Source: Bacillus haynesii
GTDB taxonomy: Bacteria; Bacillota; Bacilli; Bacillales; Bacillaceae
DNA length: 64,000 nt
Direction: 5' to 3'
Assembly: GCF_001969855.1 (NCBI RefSeq)
Contig: NZ_MRBL01000001.1
Span: 124,001-188,000, forward strand
Part shown: positions 1-8,524 of the stretch, one piece after another
Layout: the number at the start of each line of letters is the position of its first letter
Numbering within the stretch: the stretch's first letter is position 1
Position numbers and translations under genes: made by a program
The notes under the pieces: model-generated
The model's database searches: none
Told to the model about the DNA's origin: nothing
The model's input: only the letters and a program-made list of their open reading frames with translations

Positions 1-292
1 TTTTGTCAAACCAGTCGCTCGGCGTGAGGGCGATCTCTTCATGCCGCCAGTTCACGAGATCTGTTGAAGAGTAGTGTCCCCATAACTTTGCTCCGTGCCC
101 CGTTTTAAAAGGCATCCACTGATAAAAAAGATGGTAAACCCCTTTCCACTGAACGAACCCGTTCGGATCATTCAGCAGTCCGACAGGAGGCATGATATGA
201 TAATGCAGCCGATAGGGATCAAGATTTACAATATCCCGGTATTCTCTAACCCGGTTCATTGCCTTTTGACGAAGCTCCTGATCTTGATTCAT
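1..292 (-). CDS. sacA: Sucrose-6-phosphate hydrolase, N-terminal part (runs off the window)
   Basis: This is the first 97 codons of a GH32 beta-fructofuranosidase that cleaves phosphorylated sucrose imported by SacP in the cytosol. The reading shows the family's N-terminal active-site block, including LLNDPNGF with the nucleophile Asp, followed by the GVYHLFYQW segment. The ATG at 292 follows a GGGAGGGG ribosome site. It lies about 20 bp downstream of sacP on the same strand, so the two are almost certainly cotranscribed. The rest of the protein lies outside the window. Confidence 0.93.
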   Translation of the reverse strand, partial: MNQDQELRQKAMNRVREYRDIVNLDPYRLHYHIMPPVGLLNDPNGFVQWKGVYHLFYQWMPFKTGHGAKLWGHYSSTDLVNWRHEEIALTPSDWFDK

Positions 293-311
293 CGTTTTCC
301 CCTCCCTTACG

Positions 312-1691
312 TCACTTTTTCTCGTCTTCATTAATGCCTAAGATAAAGGCTGTGATAAACGCGACAGACACAGAAATCGCCATTCCGATTAAATAATGGA
401 TCAGGTTACCCATTCCAAGCGGGGCGACAATCGCAATCATCGGAATTCCCGTCAAACCGTAGGCGTTTGCTGCAACATTCATAAAGACAACGTATGCCGC
501 ACCGAGCGCTCCCCCGGCCATTGCCGCGATAAACGGCCTGCGGTAACGGAGGTTGACACCGAAAATAACAGGTTCGGTAATACCGAGAAAAGAAGAAAAA
601 GCAGCAGGTAAAGCGATTTCTTTTGTTTTTGCACGCTTTGCCAAAAAGAATACAGCAAGTCCGGCCCCGCCTTGGGCGACATTGGACATAGACCAGATCG
701 GGAGCAGGTAGTTCCTGCCGATATCAGCGATAAGGCCGGCCTCAATCGCGTGGAAACTGTGGTGAACACCGGTTAAAACGATCAGCGAGTATGTTCCCCC
801 GAAAATCAGTCCGGCAACAGGCCCGGCAACGTCATACACATATGTTAAAACGTTCGTGATTCCTGTACCAAGCATTCTTCCTAAAGGACCGATCGCTATA
901 AAAGCAATGAATCCCGTTGAAATAATCGTGACAAACGGTGTTACTAATAGATCGATCGCATTTGGAACGATTTTTCTTACGCCTTTTTCGATTTTACTCA
1001 TCACATATACGGCAAGCAAAATTGGAACAACGGTTCCTTGATAGCCAAGCATCTCGATTTTGAGTCCGTAAAAGTCCATCACATCCGGTGAGGCAGTTGC
1101 CAGTCCCCAAGGATTGAACAAGCTCGGGTGAATTAAAATTCCTCCAAGTACAGCCCCCAGGTAAGGATTGCTGCCAAACTCTTTCGCAGCACTGACACCG
1201 ATCAAGATCGGAAGGATAATAAATGCCGCGCTCGAGAACATATCAAGCATTTTATACAGCGCCGCATCAGGATCGACCCACTGAAATGCCTTCATCATTC
1301 CCAGCAGCCCCATTAATAAACCGCTTGCAACAATGGCCGGGATGATTGGCACGAAAATATTTGACAGCGTTTTCGCGAATCTCGCTAAAGGATTCATTTT
1401 TCCCTTTGCGGCATCGCTGTGCTGAACCGTTTCCTTTTGATCAAGATTCAGCTCTTTGGCAAACTGTTCATACACTTTATTAACAAGTCCTGTTCCGAAA
1501 ATAATCTGGTATTGCCCAGAGCTCGAAAAGGCTCCTTTTACACCTTCCAGCTCTTCGACCTTTTCCTGGTCGATTTTTGCTTCGTCCTTGATCACCAAAC
1601 GAAGCCTTGTCGCACAATGAGCTGCACTGATGACATTATCTTCTCCGCCAAGAAGCTGTATAAGACGTACGGCGATTTCTTTGTGATTCAT
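312..1691 (-). CDS. sacP: Sucrose-specific PTS transporter, EIIBC
   Basis: This 459-residue PTS permease imports sucrose and phosphorylates it to sucrose-6-phosphate. The N-terminal EIIB domain (about residues 1-90) contains the phospho-cysteine motif [11 protein letters not shown]. The following EIIC domain has about ten membrane segments and ends at [11 protein letters not shown]. No EIIA domain is fused, so a general EIIA must supply phosphate, as is known for B. subtilis SacP. It precedes sacA on the minus strand and is controlled by the SacT antiterminator site, promoter and cre-like sites lying directly upstream. Confidence 0.95.
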   Translation of the reverse strand: MNHKEIAVRLIQLLGGEDNVISAAHCATRLRLVIKDEAKIDQEKVEELEGVKGAFSSSGQYQIIFGTGLVNKVYEQFAKELNLDQKETVQHSDAAKGKMNPLARFAKTLSNIFVPIIPAIVASGLLMGLLGMMKAFQWVDPDAALYKMLDMFSSAAFIILPILIGVSAAKEFGSNPYLGAVLGGILIHPSLFNPWGLATASPDVMDFYGLKIEMLGYQGTVVPILLAVYVMSKIEKGVRKIVPNAIDLLVTPFVTIISTGFIAFIAIGPLGRMLGTGITNVLTYVYDVAGPVAGLIFGGTYSLIVLTGVHHSFHAIEAGLIADIGRNYLLPIWSMSNVAQGGAGLAVFFLAKRAKTKEIALPAAFSSFLGITEPVIFGVNLRYRRPFIAAMAGGALGAAYVVFMNVAANAYGLTGIPMIAIVAPLGMGNLIHYLIGMAISVSVAFITAFILGINEDEKK

Positions 1692-1726
1692 GATGACTCC
1701 TCCTTTTTTTTAAAAAAAAAGCAGAA

Positions 1727-1816
1727 AAGACCTAAAATTCACCAACGAATGGAGGATAAATTTTCACCATTCATCTAGCAAATTTTAGGTCTTGCCTGCT
1801 TTACCAGTCACAATCC
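1727..1816 (-). promoter_or_regulatory. RAT antiterminator and overlapping terminator in the sacP leader
   Basis: Read on the minus strand, a sequence resembling the known SacT/SacY ribonucleic antiterminator (GTGACTGGTAAAGCAGG, then AAGACCTAAAAT) overlaps the left arm of a terminator. The arms are AAGACCTAAAATT (complement at 1781-1793) and its inverse at 1727-1739, followed by a run of T. Known biology of this family: unphosphorylated SacT binds the RAT in the presence of sucrose and blocks the terminator, allowing sacPA transcription. Confidence 0.88.
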
Positions 1817-1830
1817 CCGGTATTTATTTT

Positions 1831-1872
1831 TTAATACGCTTTCATTTTATTATGTGATAACGCTTTCGTCAA
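1831..1872 (-). promoter_or_regulatory. sacP sigma-A promoter with two cre-like sites
   Basis: On the minus strand TTGACG (1867-1872) is followed after exactly 17 bp by TAAAAT (1844-1849), a good sigma-A promoter. Two cre-like sequences overlap it: TGATAACGCTTTCG at 1855-1868 (13 of 14 consensus positions) and TTAATACGCTTTCA at 1831-1844 (about 12 of 14). This implies CcpA-mediated glucose repression of sucrose use. The promoter match is seen directly; CcpA binding is inferred. Confidence 0.75.
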
Positions 1873-1903
1873 CAACTTTTTTATTTTCTGTGAAAATCAA
1901 CCT

Positions 1904-1931
1904 AAAAAAGCCTGATCGCGCGATATCAGGC
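1904..1931 (-). terminator. Terminator of sacT
   Basis: On the minus strand a hairpin with arms GCCTGAT/ATCAGGC and a CG-rich centre is followed by six T. It lies 5 bp past the sacT stop codon. Confidence 0.85.
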
Positions 1932-1935
1932 GGTA

Positions 1936-2766
1936 TTACCTATAGGAATCATTTAAACGCTGGACATGCAGCGTAATATATCCGACTTCTGATTCCGGAA
2001 GATGAAGTTCATATTCAGTTTTTACGTAATCCGCCAGCCCTGCCGCACACCGGTAGCTTTCAGGATACTTTTGCCGGATGAAATAAAGCATGTCATCGTC
2101 CATGACATGAAACGCTTCATTTGATTCCAGCCGGTTGATGGCATACCTGAGATGCGTGACAAGACGCTGATATGAGATGCTGTTTTCGTCAATCTTCTGA
2201 TTGAAACAGCCTTCGATTTTTTCTATCAATTCTTTGATGATGTTCGTGTATTTAAGAGTCTTCTGCATGTTTTCCGCATCCATTTTTGCGGTATGAATAT
2301 GCAGCGCAATATAACCCGCTTCATCATCAGGCAATTCGACTTTCAATTTTTCTTTGACCAAATCGATTGCCCAGAGTCCGATCTCATATTCTTTTTTATA
2401 AAGCGCTTTGATTTCATTTAATAATTTATTTTGAATGACGAATCCTTTGCGGACTCGCTCGATCGCAAATGACAAATGATCCACAAGGGCGATGTGGATA
2501 TGATCGCTCAACGGTGCGGACAGCTGCCCTTCCGCATAGCTGATGATCTCTTCGGCAGCTTCAATATGTTCTTCCGGAAGTGTTTCGAGAATTTGTTTAA
2601 ACTTTTCATTTTCTTCATGAATGGTAAATATTTTTTCTACCTTGTTTCTTGAAATGGTATCGTTTTTGCCTTTTTGAAAAGCGATACCAGGTCCCATGAC
2701 AATTTTTTCTTGACCATCCTCCTTTATGATTGCTGCATTGTTGTTCAATACTTTATAGATTTTCAA
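1936..2766 (-). CDS. sacT: Transcriptional antiterminator of the sucrose operon (BglG/SacY family)
   Basis: This 276-residue protein has an N-terminal CAT RNA-binding domain ([14 protein letters not shown]...), then two PTS regulation domains (PRD1 about 65-170, PRD2 about 171-276). The expected PRD histidines are present in the [25 protein letters not shown] and TLHVQRLN segments. It senses sucrose transport through PTS-dependent phosphorylation and binds the RAT in the sacP leader. Translation appears to begin at a TTG at 2766, because the conserved CAT domain starts there. Its own terminator separates it from sacP, so it is a separate transcription unit. Confidence 0.92.
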   Translation of the reverse strand: MKIYKVLNNNAAIIKEDGQEKIVMGPGIAFQKGKNDTISRNKVEKIFTIHEENEKFKQILETLPEEHIEAAEEIISYAEGQLSAPLSDHIHIALVDHLSFAIERVRKGFVIQNKLLNEIKALYKKEYEIGLWAIDLVKEKLKVELPDDEAGYIALHIHTAKMDAENMQKTLKYTNIIKELIEKIEGCFNQKIDENSISYQRLVTHLRYAINRLESNEAFHVMDDDMLYFIRQKYPESYRCAAGLADYVKTEYELHLPESEVGYITLHVQRLNDSYR

Positions 2767-2809
2767 AAGCTGTCACCCACTTCCCGTTATGAGTGGGATT
2801 TTACCTTGT

Positions 2810-3100
2810 TTAAGTTCCCGTGTAAAGAGTTGGTCCGGCTCTTACCCTCTTCACTGCTTTTTTGCAAACAGCCCGGTTGGGTTCTGCTGTAAAACTGCCG
2901 GGCTTCACTCTCTTACAGCCCGACATCCGCTCTGTTTTCTCTTCTCTTTTTTCCGAAAAGCCGCCTGCCTGATAAGCATCGGCAGCCTGATATGTACCGC
3001 CGGCGAACGCCATCACCTTCATCTGATTCTCTCTGACAGGCATCACCGCATTCAGCAGCACCGCCGTCCATAACTTTAAAAATGATATCAAACCTTTCAT
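2810..3100 (-). CDS. Hypothetical small protein upstream of sacT
   Basis: This 96-codon frame begins MKGLISFLKLWTAVLLNAV and has a good ribosome site (GGAGGGGATCGGT before the ATG at 3100), which is the main reason to list it. The first 20 residues could be a signal or membrane segment. The remainder is basic and rich in Gly and Lys with no domain I recognise. It stops 44 bp before sacT on the same strand. It may be a real small secreted protein, a decayed gene, or a leader of the sacT transcript. Confidence 0.35.
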   Translation of the reverse strand: MKGLISFLKLWTAVLLNAVMPVRENQMKVMAFAGGTYQAADAYQAGGFSEKREEKTERMSGCKRVKPGSFTAEPNRAVCKKAVKRVRAGPTLYTGT

Positions 3101-3284
3101 ACCGATCCCCTCCAGTTTCGTTTTGATAAAACTAGCAACTCTATTAAACTTTCTTGCTCTATCTTATCCCAGCAAAATGAAAATGTTTGTCACAATGTGT
3201 GTGCAAAATGATTCTAGTTTTTAGAAGTTTTGTTGAAAACTGCTGGAATCGCATGATTCAGCGGAAACAAACCATGATTGTGAC

Positions 3285-3436
3285 TTACTCACAGCTTATC
3301 CTAAGGATAAACACATATTACCCACAGGGTATATCCACATATCCACATATTTATTCAACATTTAGTATAAGAACGTACATTCCCTACAATATCTATACAC
3401 AGGTTTATTCACTTATACACAGTAAATTGTGAATAA
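3285..3436. promoter_or_regulatory. DnaA-box cluster upstream of vpr
   Basis: Two sites match TTATNCACA exactly: TTATACACA at 3413-3421 and, on the other strand, TTATTCACA at 3428-3436. At least five more differ by one base: TTACCCACA 3318-3326, ATATCCACA 3331-3339 and 3339-3347, CTATACACA 3393-3401, TTATTCACT 3405-3413. TTACTCACA at 3285-3293 is weaker. Such density in 150 bp is far above chance. B. subtilis is known to carry DnaA-box clusters outside oriC, and I recall one being placed by vpr, where they titrate DnaA or regulate genes. Confidence 0.75.
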
Positions 3437-3581
3437 ATCTGAAAAATCTACTCCAATACATTGAATCTTTGAAAATTATTTCTATATATAGAAGGATTTT
3501 TTTAAAACTGAGAGAATATTTTAAAAGTTCGAAACTCTAAGGATTACAAAGAAACCATTTATCCATAAGGGGGAAAACAGA

Positions 3582-6002
3582 TTGAGAAAAAGTATCGTGC
3601 GCTATTTTGTTATGGCTTTTATTCTATTATTTACGTTATCCACATTCCTCACCGGAGTGCAGGCAACATCCGTTCCCGATCAAAAGTCGCCTGAGCTTGA
3701 GAAAGCAGAAATCTACGGTGATATTGATGTGACGTCTGATAAACAGACGACGGTTATTGTGGAGCTGAAAGAAAAGTCGCTTGCCGAAGCAAAAGCGGAT
3801 GGGGAAAAACAAACGAAAGCTTCTTTAAAAACCGCTCGCAGCAAAGCGAAAAACAAAGCGGTGAAAACACTCAAAAAAGCGAAAGTAAACCGCGAATACG
3901 ACCGTGTATTTTCGGGCTTTTCTATGAAACTGCCGGCCAGTGAAATTCCGAAGCTGCTCGCCGTCAAGGAAGTTAAAGCGGTTTATCCAAACGCAACTTA
4001 CAAACCTGACAGCGTAAAAGGAAAAGACGTGACACTTGCAGCAGATGCCATTTATCCACAGATGGATAAAAGTGCACCGTACATCGGAGCAGATCAGGCA
4101 TGGAAATCGGGCTATACCGGCAAAGGCATTAAAGTAGCCGTTATTGATACGGGCGTGGATTACACACATCCTGACTTAAAGAAAAATTTCGGTCCATATA
4201 AGGGGTATGACTTTGTGGATAATGATTATGATCCACAGGAAACACCGACAGGCGACCCGCGCGGGGGAGCGACTGATCACGGCACTCATGTTGCGGGGAC
4301 CATCGCCGCAAACGGACAGATTAAAGGCGTGGCGCCTGAAGCAACGCTTCTTGCTTACCGTGTGCTCGGCCCCGGCGGCTCAGGAACAACCGAGAACGTG
4401 ATTGCGGGCATTGAAAAAGCCGTTGCGGACGGAGCAAAAGTGATGAACCTCTCATTGGGAAATTCGCTGAACAGTCCTGATTATGCAACAAGCATCGCAC
4501 TGGACTGGGCGATGGCCGAAGGAGTTGCCGCCGTTACGTCAAACGGGAACAGCGGTCCGGAAAACTGGACGGTCGGCTCGCCGGGAACTTCAAGGGATGC
4601 GATTTCCGTCGGTGCCTCACAGCTTCCGTATAATGAGTATTCTGTGACGTTTCCTTCGTATTCGTCAGCAAAAGTGATGGGATACCAAGAGGAAAAAGAT
4701 CTTGAAGCATTGAACGGTCAAGAGGTGGAGTTCGTTGAAGCCGGCCTCGGACAAGCTGACGATTTCACAGGCAAAGATGTGAAAGGAAAGGTAGCGGTTA
4801 TCCAGAGAGGCGTCATTCCATTTGTGGATAAGGCCGAAAATGCCAAAAACGCCGGCGCTGTCGGAGCCGTGATTTACAATAATGTAACAGGGGAAATCGA
4901 GGCCAACGTCATGGGGATGGCCGTACCGACTGTCAAATTGTCAAAAGAAGAAGGCGAAAAGCTTGTTCAACAGATCAAAGAAGGGAAACGCTCCGCTGTT
5001 TTTTCTTTTAAATTGGACAAAAAGCTGGGGGAAACGATTGCCTCCTTCTCGTCCCGCGGTCCTGTCATGGATACCTGGATGATTAAACCTGACGTTTCAG
5101 CGCCAGGCGTCAACATCGTCAGCACCATTCCGACCCACGATCCGCAAAACCCTCACGGTTACGGTTCAAAGCAGGGAACAAGCATGGCTTCCCCACATGT
5201 CGCGGGAACGGCAGCCATTTTAAAGCAGGCCAAACCGGATTGGACGCCTGAGCAAATCAAAGGCGTGCTGATGAATACGGCGGAAAAACTGACGGATGAA
5301 AACGGAAAGCCTCTCCCTCACAATACGCAAGGAGCGGGCAGCATTCGCATCATGGACGCCCTTAAAGCTTCATCGATTGTAACGCCGGGCAGCCATTCAT
5401 ACGGAACATTCCTGAAAGACAAAGGAAAACAAACGAAAAAACAAGCGTTCACGATTGAAAACCTTTCTTCATACAGAAAAGCCTATCAGCTCGAGTACTC
5501 CTTTAAAGGAGCAGGCATTACGGTATCAGGAACGGAACGAGTCGTGGTACCGGCCAATCAAACAGGTAAAGCAACGGCAAAAGTAACCGTCAATTCCGCC
5601 AAAACGAAAGCAGGCACATATGAAGGCACGGTTTACGTCCGTGAAGGAGGAAGAAAAGTCGCCGAAATCCCGCTCCTATTGATCGTCAAAGAGCCCGACT
5701 ACCCGCGCGTCACATCCGTAACGGTTGAACCGGGGGCAAAACAAGGCACTTACACGATCGAAGCCTACCTGCCGGGCGGGGCTGAAGAGCTCGCATTTCT
5801 CGTCTATGATGAAAACCTGAACCTTCTCGGACAGGCCGGCGTTTACAAAAATCAGGGCAAAGGCTATCAATCTTATCAATGGAACGGCAAAATCAATGAT
5901 GCCGCATCCCTTAAATCCGGAAAATACTATATGCTTGCCTATGCATCCGCCAAAGGAAAATCAAGCTACGTCTTGACGGAAGACCCTTTTATCGTCGAAT
6001 AA
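3582..6002 (+). CDS. vpr: Minor extracellular serine protease Vpr
   Basis: This 806-residue subtilisin-family (S8) protease is secreted and degrades extracellular protein. A signal peptide (about 1-28) precedes an I9-type propeptide (to about 160). The catalytic triad is visible as Asp189 (VIDTGVD), His233 (DHGTHVAG) and Ser534 (GTSMASPHVAG). A protease-associated domain is inserted at about 365-480, between His and Ser, as is typical for Vpr, and a long C-terminal region follows. Translation begins at a TTG at 3582 after GGGGG. The AT-rich region upstream carries the DnaA-box cluster, and the gene ends in a strong terminator. Confidence 0.96.
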   Translation: MRKSIVRYFVMAFILLFTLSTFLTGVQATSVPDQKSPELEKAEIYGDIDVTSDKQTTVIVELKEKSLAEAKADGEKQTKASLKTARSKAKNKAVKTLKKAKVNREYDRVFSGFSMKLPASEIPKLLAVKEVKAVYPNATYKPDSVKGKDVTLAADAIYPQMDKSAPYIGADQAWKSGYTGKGIKVAVIDTGVDYTHPDLKKNFGPYKGYDFVDNDYDPQETPTGDPRGGATDHGTHVAGTIAANGQIKGVAPEATLLAYRVLGPGGSGTTENVIAGIEKAVADGAKVMNLSLGNSLNSPDYATSIALDWAMAEGVAAVTSNGNSGPENWTVGSPGTSRDAISVGASQLPYNEYSVTFPSYSSAKVMGYQEEKDLEALNGQEVEFVEAGLGQADDFTGKDVKGKVAVIQRGVIPFVDKAENAKNAGAVGAVIYNNVTGEIEANVMGMAVPTVKLSKEEGEKLVQQIKEGKRSAVFSFKLDKKLGETIASFSSRGPVMDTWMIKPDVSAPGVNIVSTIPTHDPQNPHGYGSKQGTSMASPHVAGTAAILKQAKPDWTPEQIKGVLMNTAEKLTDENGKPLPHNTQGAGSIRIMDALKASSIVTPGSHSYGTFLKDKGKQTKKQAFTIENLSSYRKAYQLEYSFKGAGITVSGTERVVVPANQTGKATAKVTVNSAKTKAGTYEGTVYVREGGRKVAEIPLLLIVKEPDYPRVTSVTVEPGAKQGTYTIEAYLPGGAEELAFLVYDENLNLLGQAGVYKNQGKGYQSYQWNGKINDAASLKSGKYYMLAYASAKGKSSYVLTEDPFIVE

Positions 6003-6006
6003 TGAC

Positions 6007-6041
6007 AAGCCTTGTTGAGAACCACTCAACAAGGCTTTTTT
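6007..6041 (+). terminator. Terminator of vpr
   Basis: Arms AAGCCTTGTTGAG and CTCAACAAGGCTT flank a 5-base loop and are followed by a T run. The hairpin starts 4 bp after the vpr stop codon. Confidence 0.93.
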
Positions 6042-6125
6042 ATGTTAAAATACGGATAATGCGTTCAGGAGAAGCTCTCCCTTCTCTTCAAAACGTGAAA
6101 AAAGCAATCGGAGGACATCGTATAT

Positions 6126-6374
6126 ATGCTTTCTTTTATCGTATTATTCGGCTTATCCTTCATTATTGTCTGCTTTATATTTTTCACGATTTTGTACTTC
6201 GCCGTCAACCTGCAGAAGCGCGAGCCCAAGCCATTTCAAAAAGCTGCGGAGCAAACAGTCGATACCATCATCCTCGTTCCGCTCAGCTGGCTGTTTACCG
6301 CTTTATACATATGCATGCTGTTTATTCTTTTCCCGATCCGCCATTTTCTCGATTTTTTTCAGCAAAAACGCTAA
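6126..6374 (+). CDS. Small membrane protein between vpr and ywcH (YwcI-like by position)
   Basis: This 82-residue protein begins at an ATG preceded by CGGAGGACATCG. Two strongly hydrophobic segments (about 2-26 and 47-70) flank a polar Lys/Glu-rich loop, so two membrane passes are likely. The same slot in B. subtilis holds ywcI; I rely on position more than sequence for that link. Its last codons overlap the end of the convergent ywcH gene by 4 bp. Its function is unknown. Confidence 0.65.
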   Translation: MLSFIVLFGLSFIIVCFIFFTILYFAVNLQKREPKPFQKAAEQTVDTIILVPLSWLFTALYICMLFILFPIRHFLDFFQQKR

Positions 6375-7378
6375 TTTGACTGATGAAACACTTCGGCCAG
6401 CAGCCGGTATGATTCCAGCCTGTCTTGAAAATCGTGGGTGATCGTCACCGCCATGATTTCATCTGTTCCGTAAGCGCCGGCCAGTTCAAGCAGCTGTTTC
6501 TTCACTTGCTGCGGCGTCCCGATGACCATCCGTTTTCGATTGTCTTCCACTCTCTTTCTTTCATAAGGAGAATATTGATATGACACGGCCGTTTCCAATG
6601 ATGGAAAGCCTTCGGTCACCATCCCCTGTTCATTGGCCAATAAAGAGAAATCCAAACTTTTGGCAAGGTTCTCCGCTTTCTCTTCTGTCTCAGCGCAAAT
6701 CACAAATACAGCAACGATCACGTTTGGCTGTTCCCCCAGTACAGAAGGTTCGAACCTCTCTTTATAAAGTCTGGCCGCCTCTTTTCCGCCTTCACCGTTA
6801 ATAAATTGGGCAAATGTATAGGATGCCCCTGTTTGGGCGGCAAGCCTTGCGCTTTCCCCTGAGGAACCGAGCAGCCAAACAGCGGGCGCTGTGGCGACGT
6901 TCGGCGCTGCGGTCAAGTTGGGAAAGCGGTGATGTTCATCAGCTTGATCGTATAAATATGTGACGAGATCCTGAATTTGTTCGGGATATTGGTCAGCCAT
7001 CCGTCTTGCTCCATTTTGAAGAGCCATGGAAGCGATCGGCATCCCTCCCGGAGCTCGTCCGACACCGAGATCAATCCTGCCGGGCGCAAGTCCTGCCAAG
7101 ACGCGGAAGTTTTCTGCCACCTTGTAGGCGCTGTAATGGGGAAGCATGACGCCGCCGGATCCTATACGGATCTTCTCTGTTTTAGCCGCAAGATAACCGA
7201 TCAGAACCTCCGGACTTGACCCTGCCAAGTTCCTTGAAAAATGGTGCTCAGAAACCCAAAATCTCTTGTATCCGAGCCGCTCCGCCGCTTGCGCAAGCTC
7301 CACCGTATGCTGCAAAGCCAGTTCAGGTGTGCTTCCTTCAGAAACAGGAGTCTGATCAAGTATGCTTAATGACAACAT
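6371..7378 (-). CDS. ywcH: Luciferase-like flavin-dependent monooxygenase
   Basis: This 335-residue member of the bacterial luciferase-like (LLM) fold begins MLSLSILDQTPVSEG, with family blocks RFWVSEHH, IRIGSGGVMLPHYSAYKVAENF and DLGVGRAPGG. These proteins are (beta/alpha)8 barrels using reduced flavin; the substrate of YwcH is not known. I set the start at 7378 because GGGGTG stands 8 bp before that ATG and the length matches the family. It is followed across a short gap by nfrA, a flavin reductase that could supply it with reduced FMN. That pairing is inference. Confidence 0.88.
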   Translation of the reverse strand: MLSLSILDQTPVSEGSTPELALQHTVELAQAAERLGYKRFWVSEHHFSRNLAGSSPEVLIGYLAAKTEKIRIGSGGVMLPHYSAYKVAENFRVLAGLAPGRIDLGVGRAPGGMPIASMALQNGARRMADQYPEQIQDLVTYLYDQADEHHRFPNLTAAPNVATAPAVWLLGSSGESARLAAQTGASYTFAQFINGEGGKEAARLYKERFEPSVLGEQPNVIVAVFVICAETEEKAENLAKSLDFSLLANEQGMVTEGFPSLETAVSYQYSPYERKRVEDNRKRMVIGTPQQVKKQLLELAGAYGTDEIMAVTITHDFQDRLESYRLLAEVFHQSN

Positions 7379-7464
7379 CTTTTTCACCCCAAATCTTCGT
7401 TTACTTTTCCTGCGCAAAAAGAAATAATAGTATCATGGATAAACTAAAGGAGCTCCCAGTACTG

Positions 7465-7602
7465 ATGAATGAGACGAAGCAAAAAACGCACCCGCCAGCC
7501 GTAGAAGAACGCTTTGCAAAAGGCTGTTTATTCGGAATCCTTTTCAGTCTTCCCTTTTGGCTGATGTTTTATCTTTTCCTGCAATACATGCTGAAAAGAT
7601 AA
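7465..7602 (+). CDS. Small single-pass membrane protein
   Basis: This 45-residue ORF starts at an ATG preceded, 12 bp upstream, by AAAGGAG. A charged N-terminus (residues 1-20) is followed by a hydrophobic stretch GCLFGILFSLPFWLMFYLFL and a basic tail ending MLKR, which suggests one membrane segment with a cytoplasmic C-terminus. An upstream in-frame ATG at 7435 is possible but lacks a ribosome site. It ends at a shared bidirectional terminator with nfrA. I recognise no function. Confidence 0.55.
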   Translation: MNETKQKTHPPAVEERFAKGCLFGILFSLPFWLMFYLFLQYMLKR

Positions 7603-7604
7603 GT

Positions 7605-7623
7605 CCCCTCCGAGTCGGAGGGG
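7605..7623. terminator. Bidirectional hairpin between the small membrane protein and nfrA
   Basis: Arms CCCCTCC and GGAGGGG flank a 5-base loop between two convergent genes. T runs are short, so termination may be modest. Confidence 0.6.
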
Positions 7624-7630
7624 AGGTTCC

Positions 7631-8380
7631 TTACCTTTTGTTCAAACCTTTTCCTTTAACGAATTCATTCATATACGCACGCGGCGGCTTTTTGAGGCTG
7701 CCGGTGATCTGGTCTGTCCATTTGTCAGACCGTTTGCCGTCTGTCCGCTGTTGATAATAGTTTGAAATCGTTTCGTCATATGCGGACAAGTGCTTTTCAA
7801 ACTCGTCATCGTCCGCTTGATAGGCATTTTCATGATAAATGTGATCAAGCGGCAGACGCGGTTTTTTGGCCGACGGGTTGGCCGGATGACCGACGACAAG
7901 CCCGAACAGCGGAAGAACGTATTCAGGAGTTTCAAGAAGCTTGGAGACTTCGTCCAAGTTATTGCGAATCCCACCGATATAGCAGATGCCGAGGCCCATT
8001 GATTCGGCCGCTATTGACATATTTTGAGCGGCAAGCGCTGCATCGATGACGCTGACCATAAAGGTTTCCGTCCCTTGAAGAGAGGCAGTGATATCTACAC
8101 CCTTTTCCCGGGCCATTTTATCATGCCGGTAAAGGTCTGCGCAAAATACAAACAGATGGCCGTTTTTTTCAACATATGGCTGATTCCCGGCCAATTCCGC
8201 AAGCTTGCGCTTCTTGTCCGGATCGGTGACACCGATGATTGAATATGCTTGAATATAGCTGGACGTCGATGCGCTTTGAGCGCTCTCCACAAGCAGGCGA
8301 ACCTCTTCTTCGGTCAGGAGCTGATCTGTAAAAGACCTGATCGAACGGTGATTTAAAATGGTTTCAATCGTTTTATTCAT
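7631..8380 (-). CDS. nfrA: FMN-containing NADPH-linked nitro/flavin reductase
   Basis: This 249-residue nitroreductase-superfamily protein has the same length and very similar sequence to what I remember of B. subtilis NfrA1 (blocks ETILNHRSIRSFTDQLL, STSSYIQAYSIIGV, GLGICYIGGIRN, LPLFGLVVGHPA). It reduces FMN, nitroaromatics and other oxidants with NADPH in the cytosol and belongs to stress-response flavoenzymes. It lies next to ywcH on the same strand, as in B. subtilis. Confidence 0.93.
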   Translation of the reverse strand: MNKTIETILNHRSIRSFTDQLLTEEEVRLLVESAQSASTSSYIQAYSIIGVTDPDKKRKLAELAGNQPYVEKNGHLFVFCADLYRHDKMAREKGVDITASLQGTETFMVSVIDAALAAQNMSIAAESMGLGICYIGGIRNNLDEVSKLLETPEYVLPLFGLVVGHPANPSAKKPRLPLDHIYHENAYQADDDEFEKHLSAYDETISNYYQQRTDGKRSDKWTDQITGSLKKPPRAYMNEFVKGKGLNKR

Positions 8381-8524
8381 CCTTTTACCTCCTCAACCTT
8401 TATCATATCCAATATCTGCTTTTCTCTAAAGCAAAACGGTTTGGCGGACTGCAAAAGGATTCAATTTCATATGGTAAAATGATAGAATCGTCTTACTATT
8501 TTTGAAGCGGAAAGGGAGATGACG

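Noticed and set aside
3187-3432. 81-codon plus-strand frame before vpr
   Set aside because: It coincides with the DnaA-box cluster and has a repetitive Tyr/Ile/Ser composition produced by the boxes.
6002-6379. 125-codon frame after vpr
   Set aside because: It crosses the vpr terminator; the frame one base over (6126-6374) has a ribosome site and membrane-protein composition.
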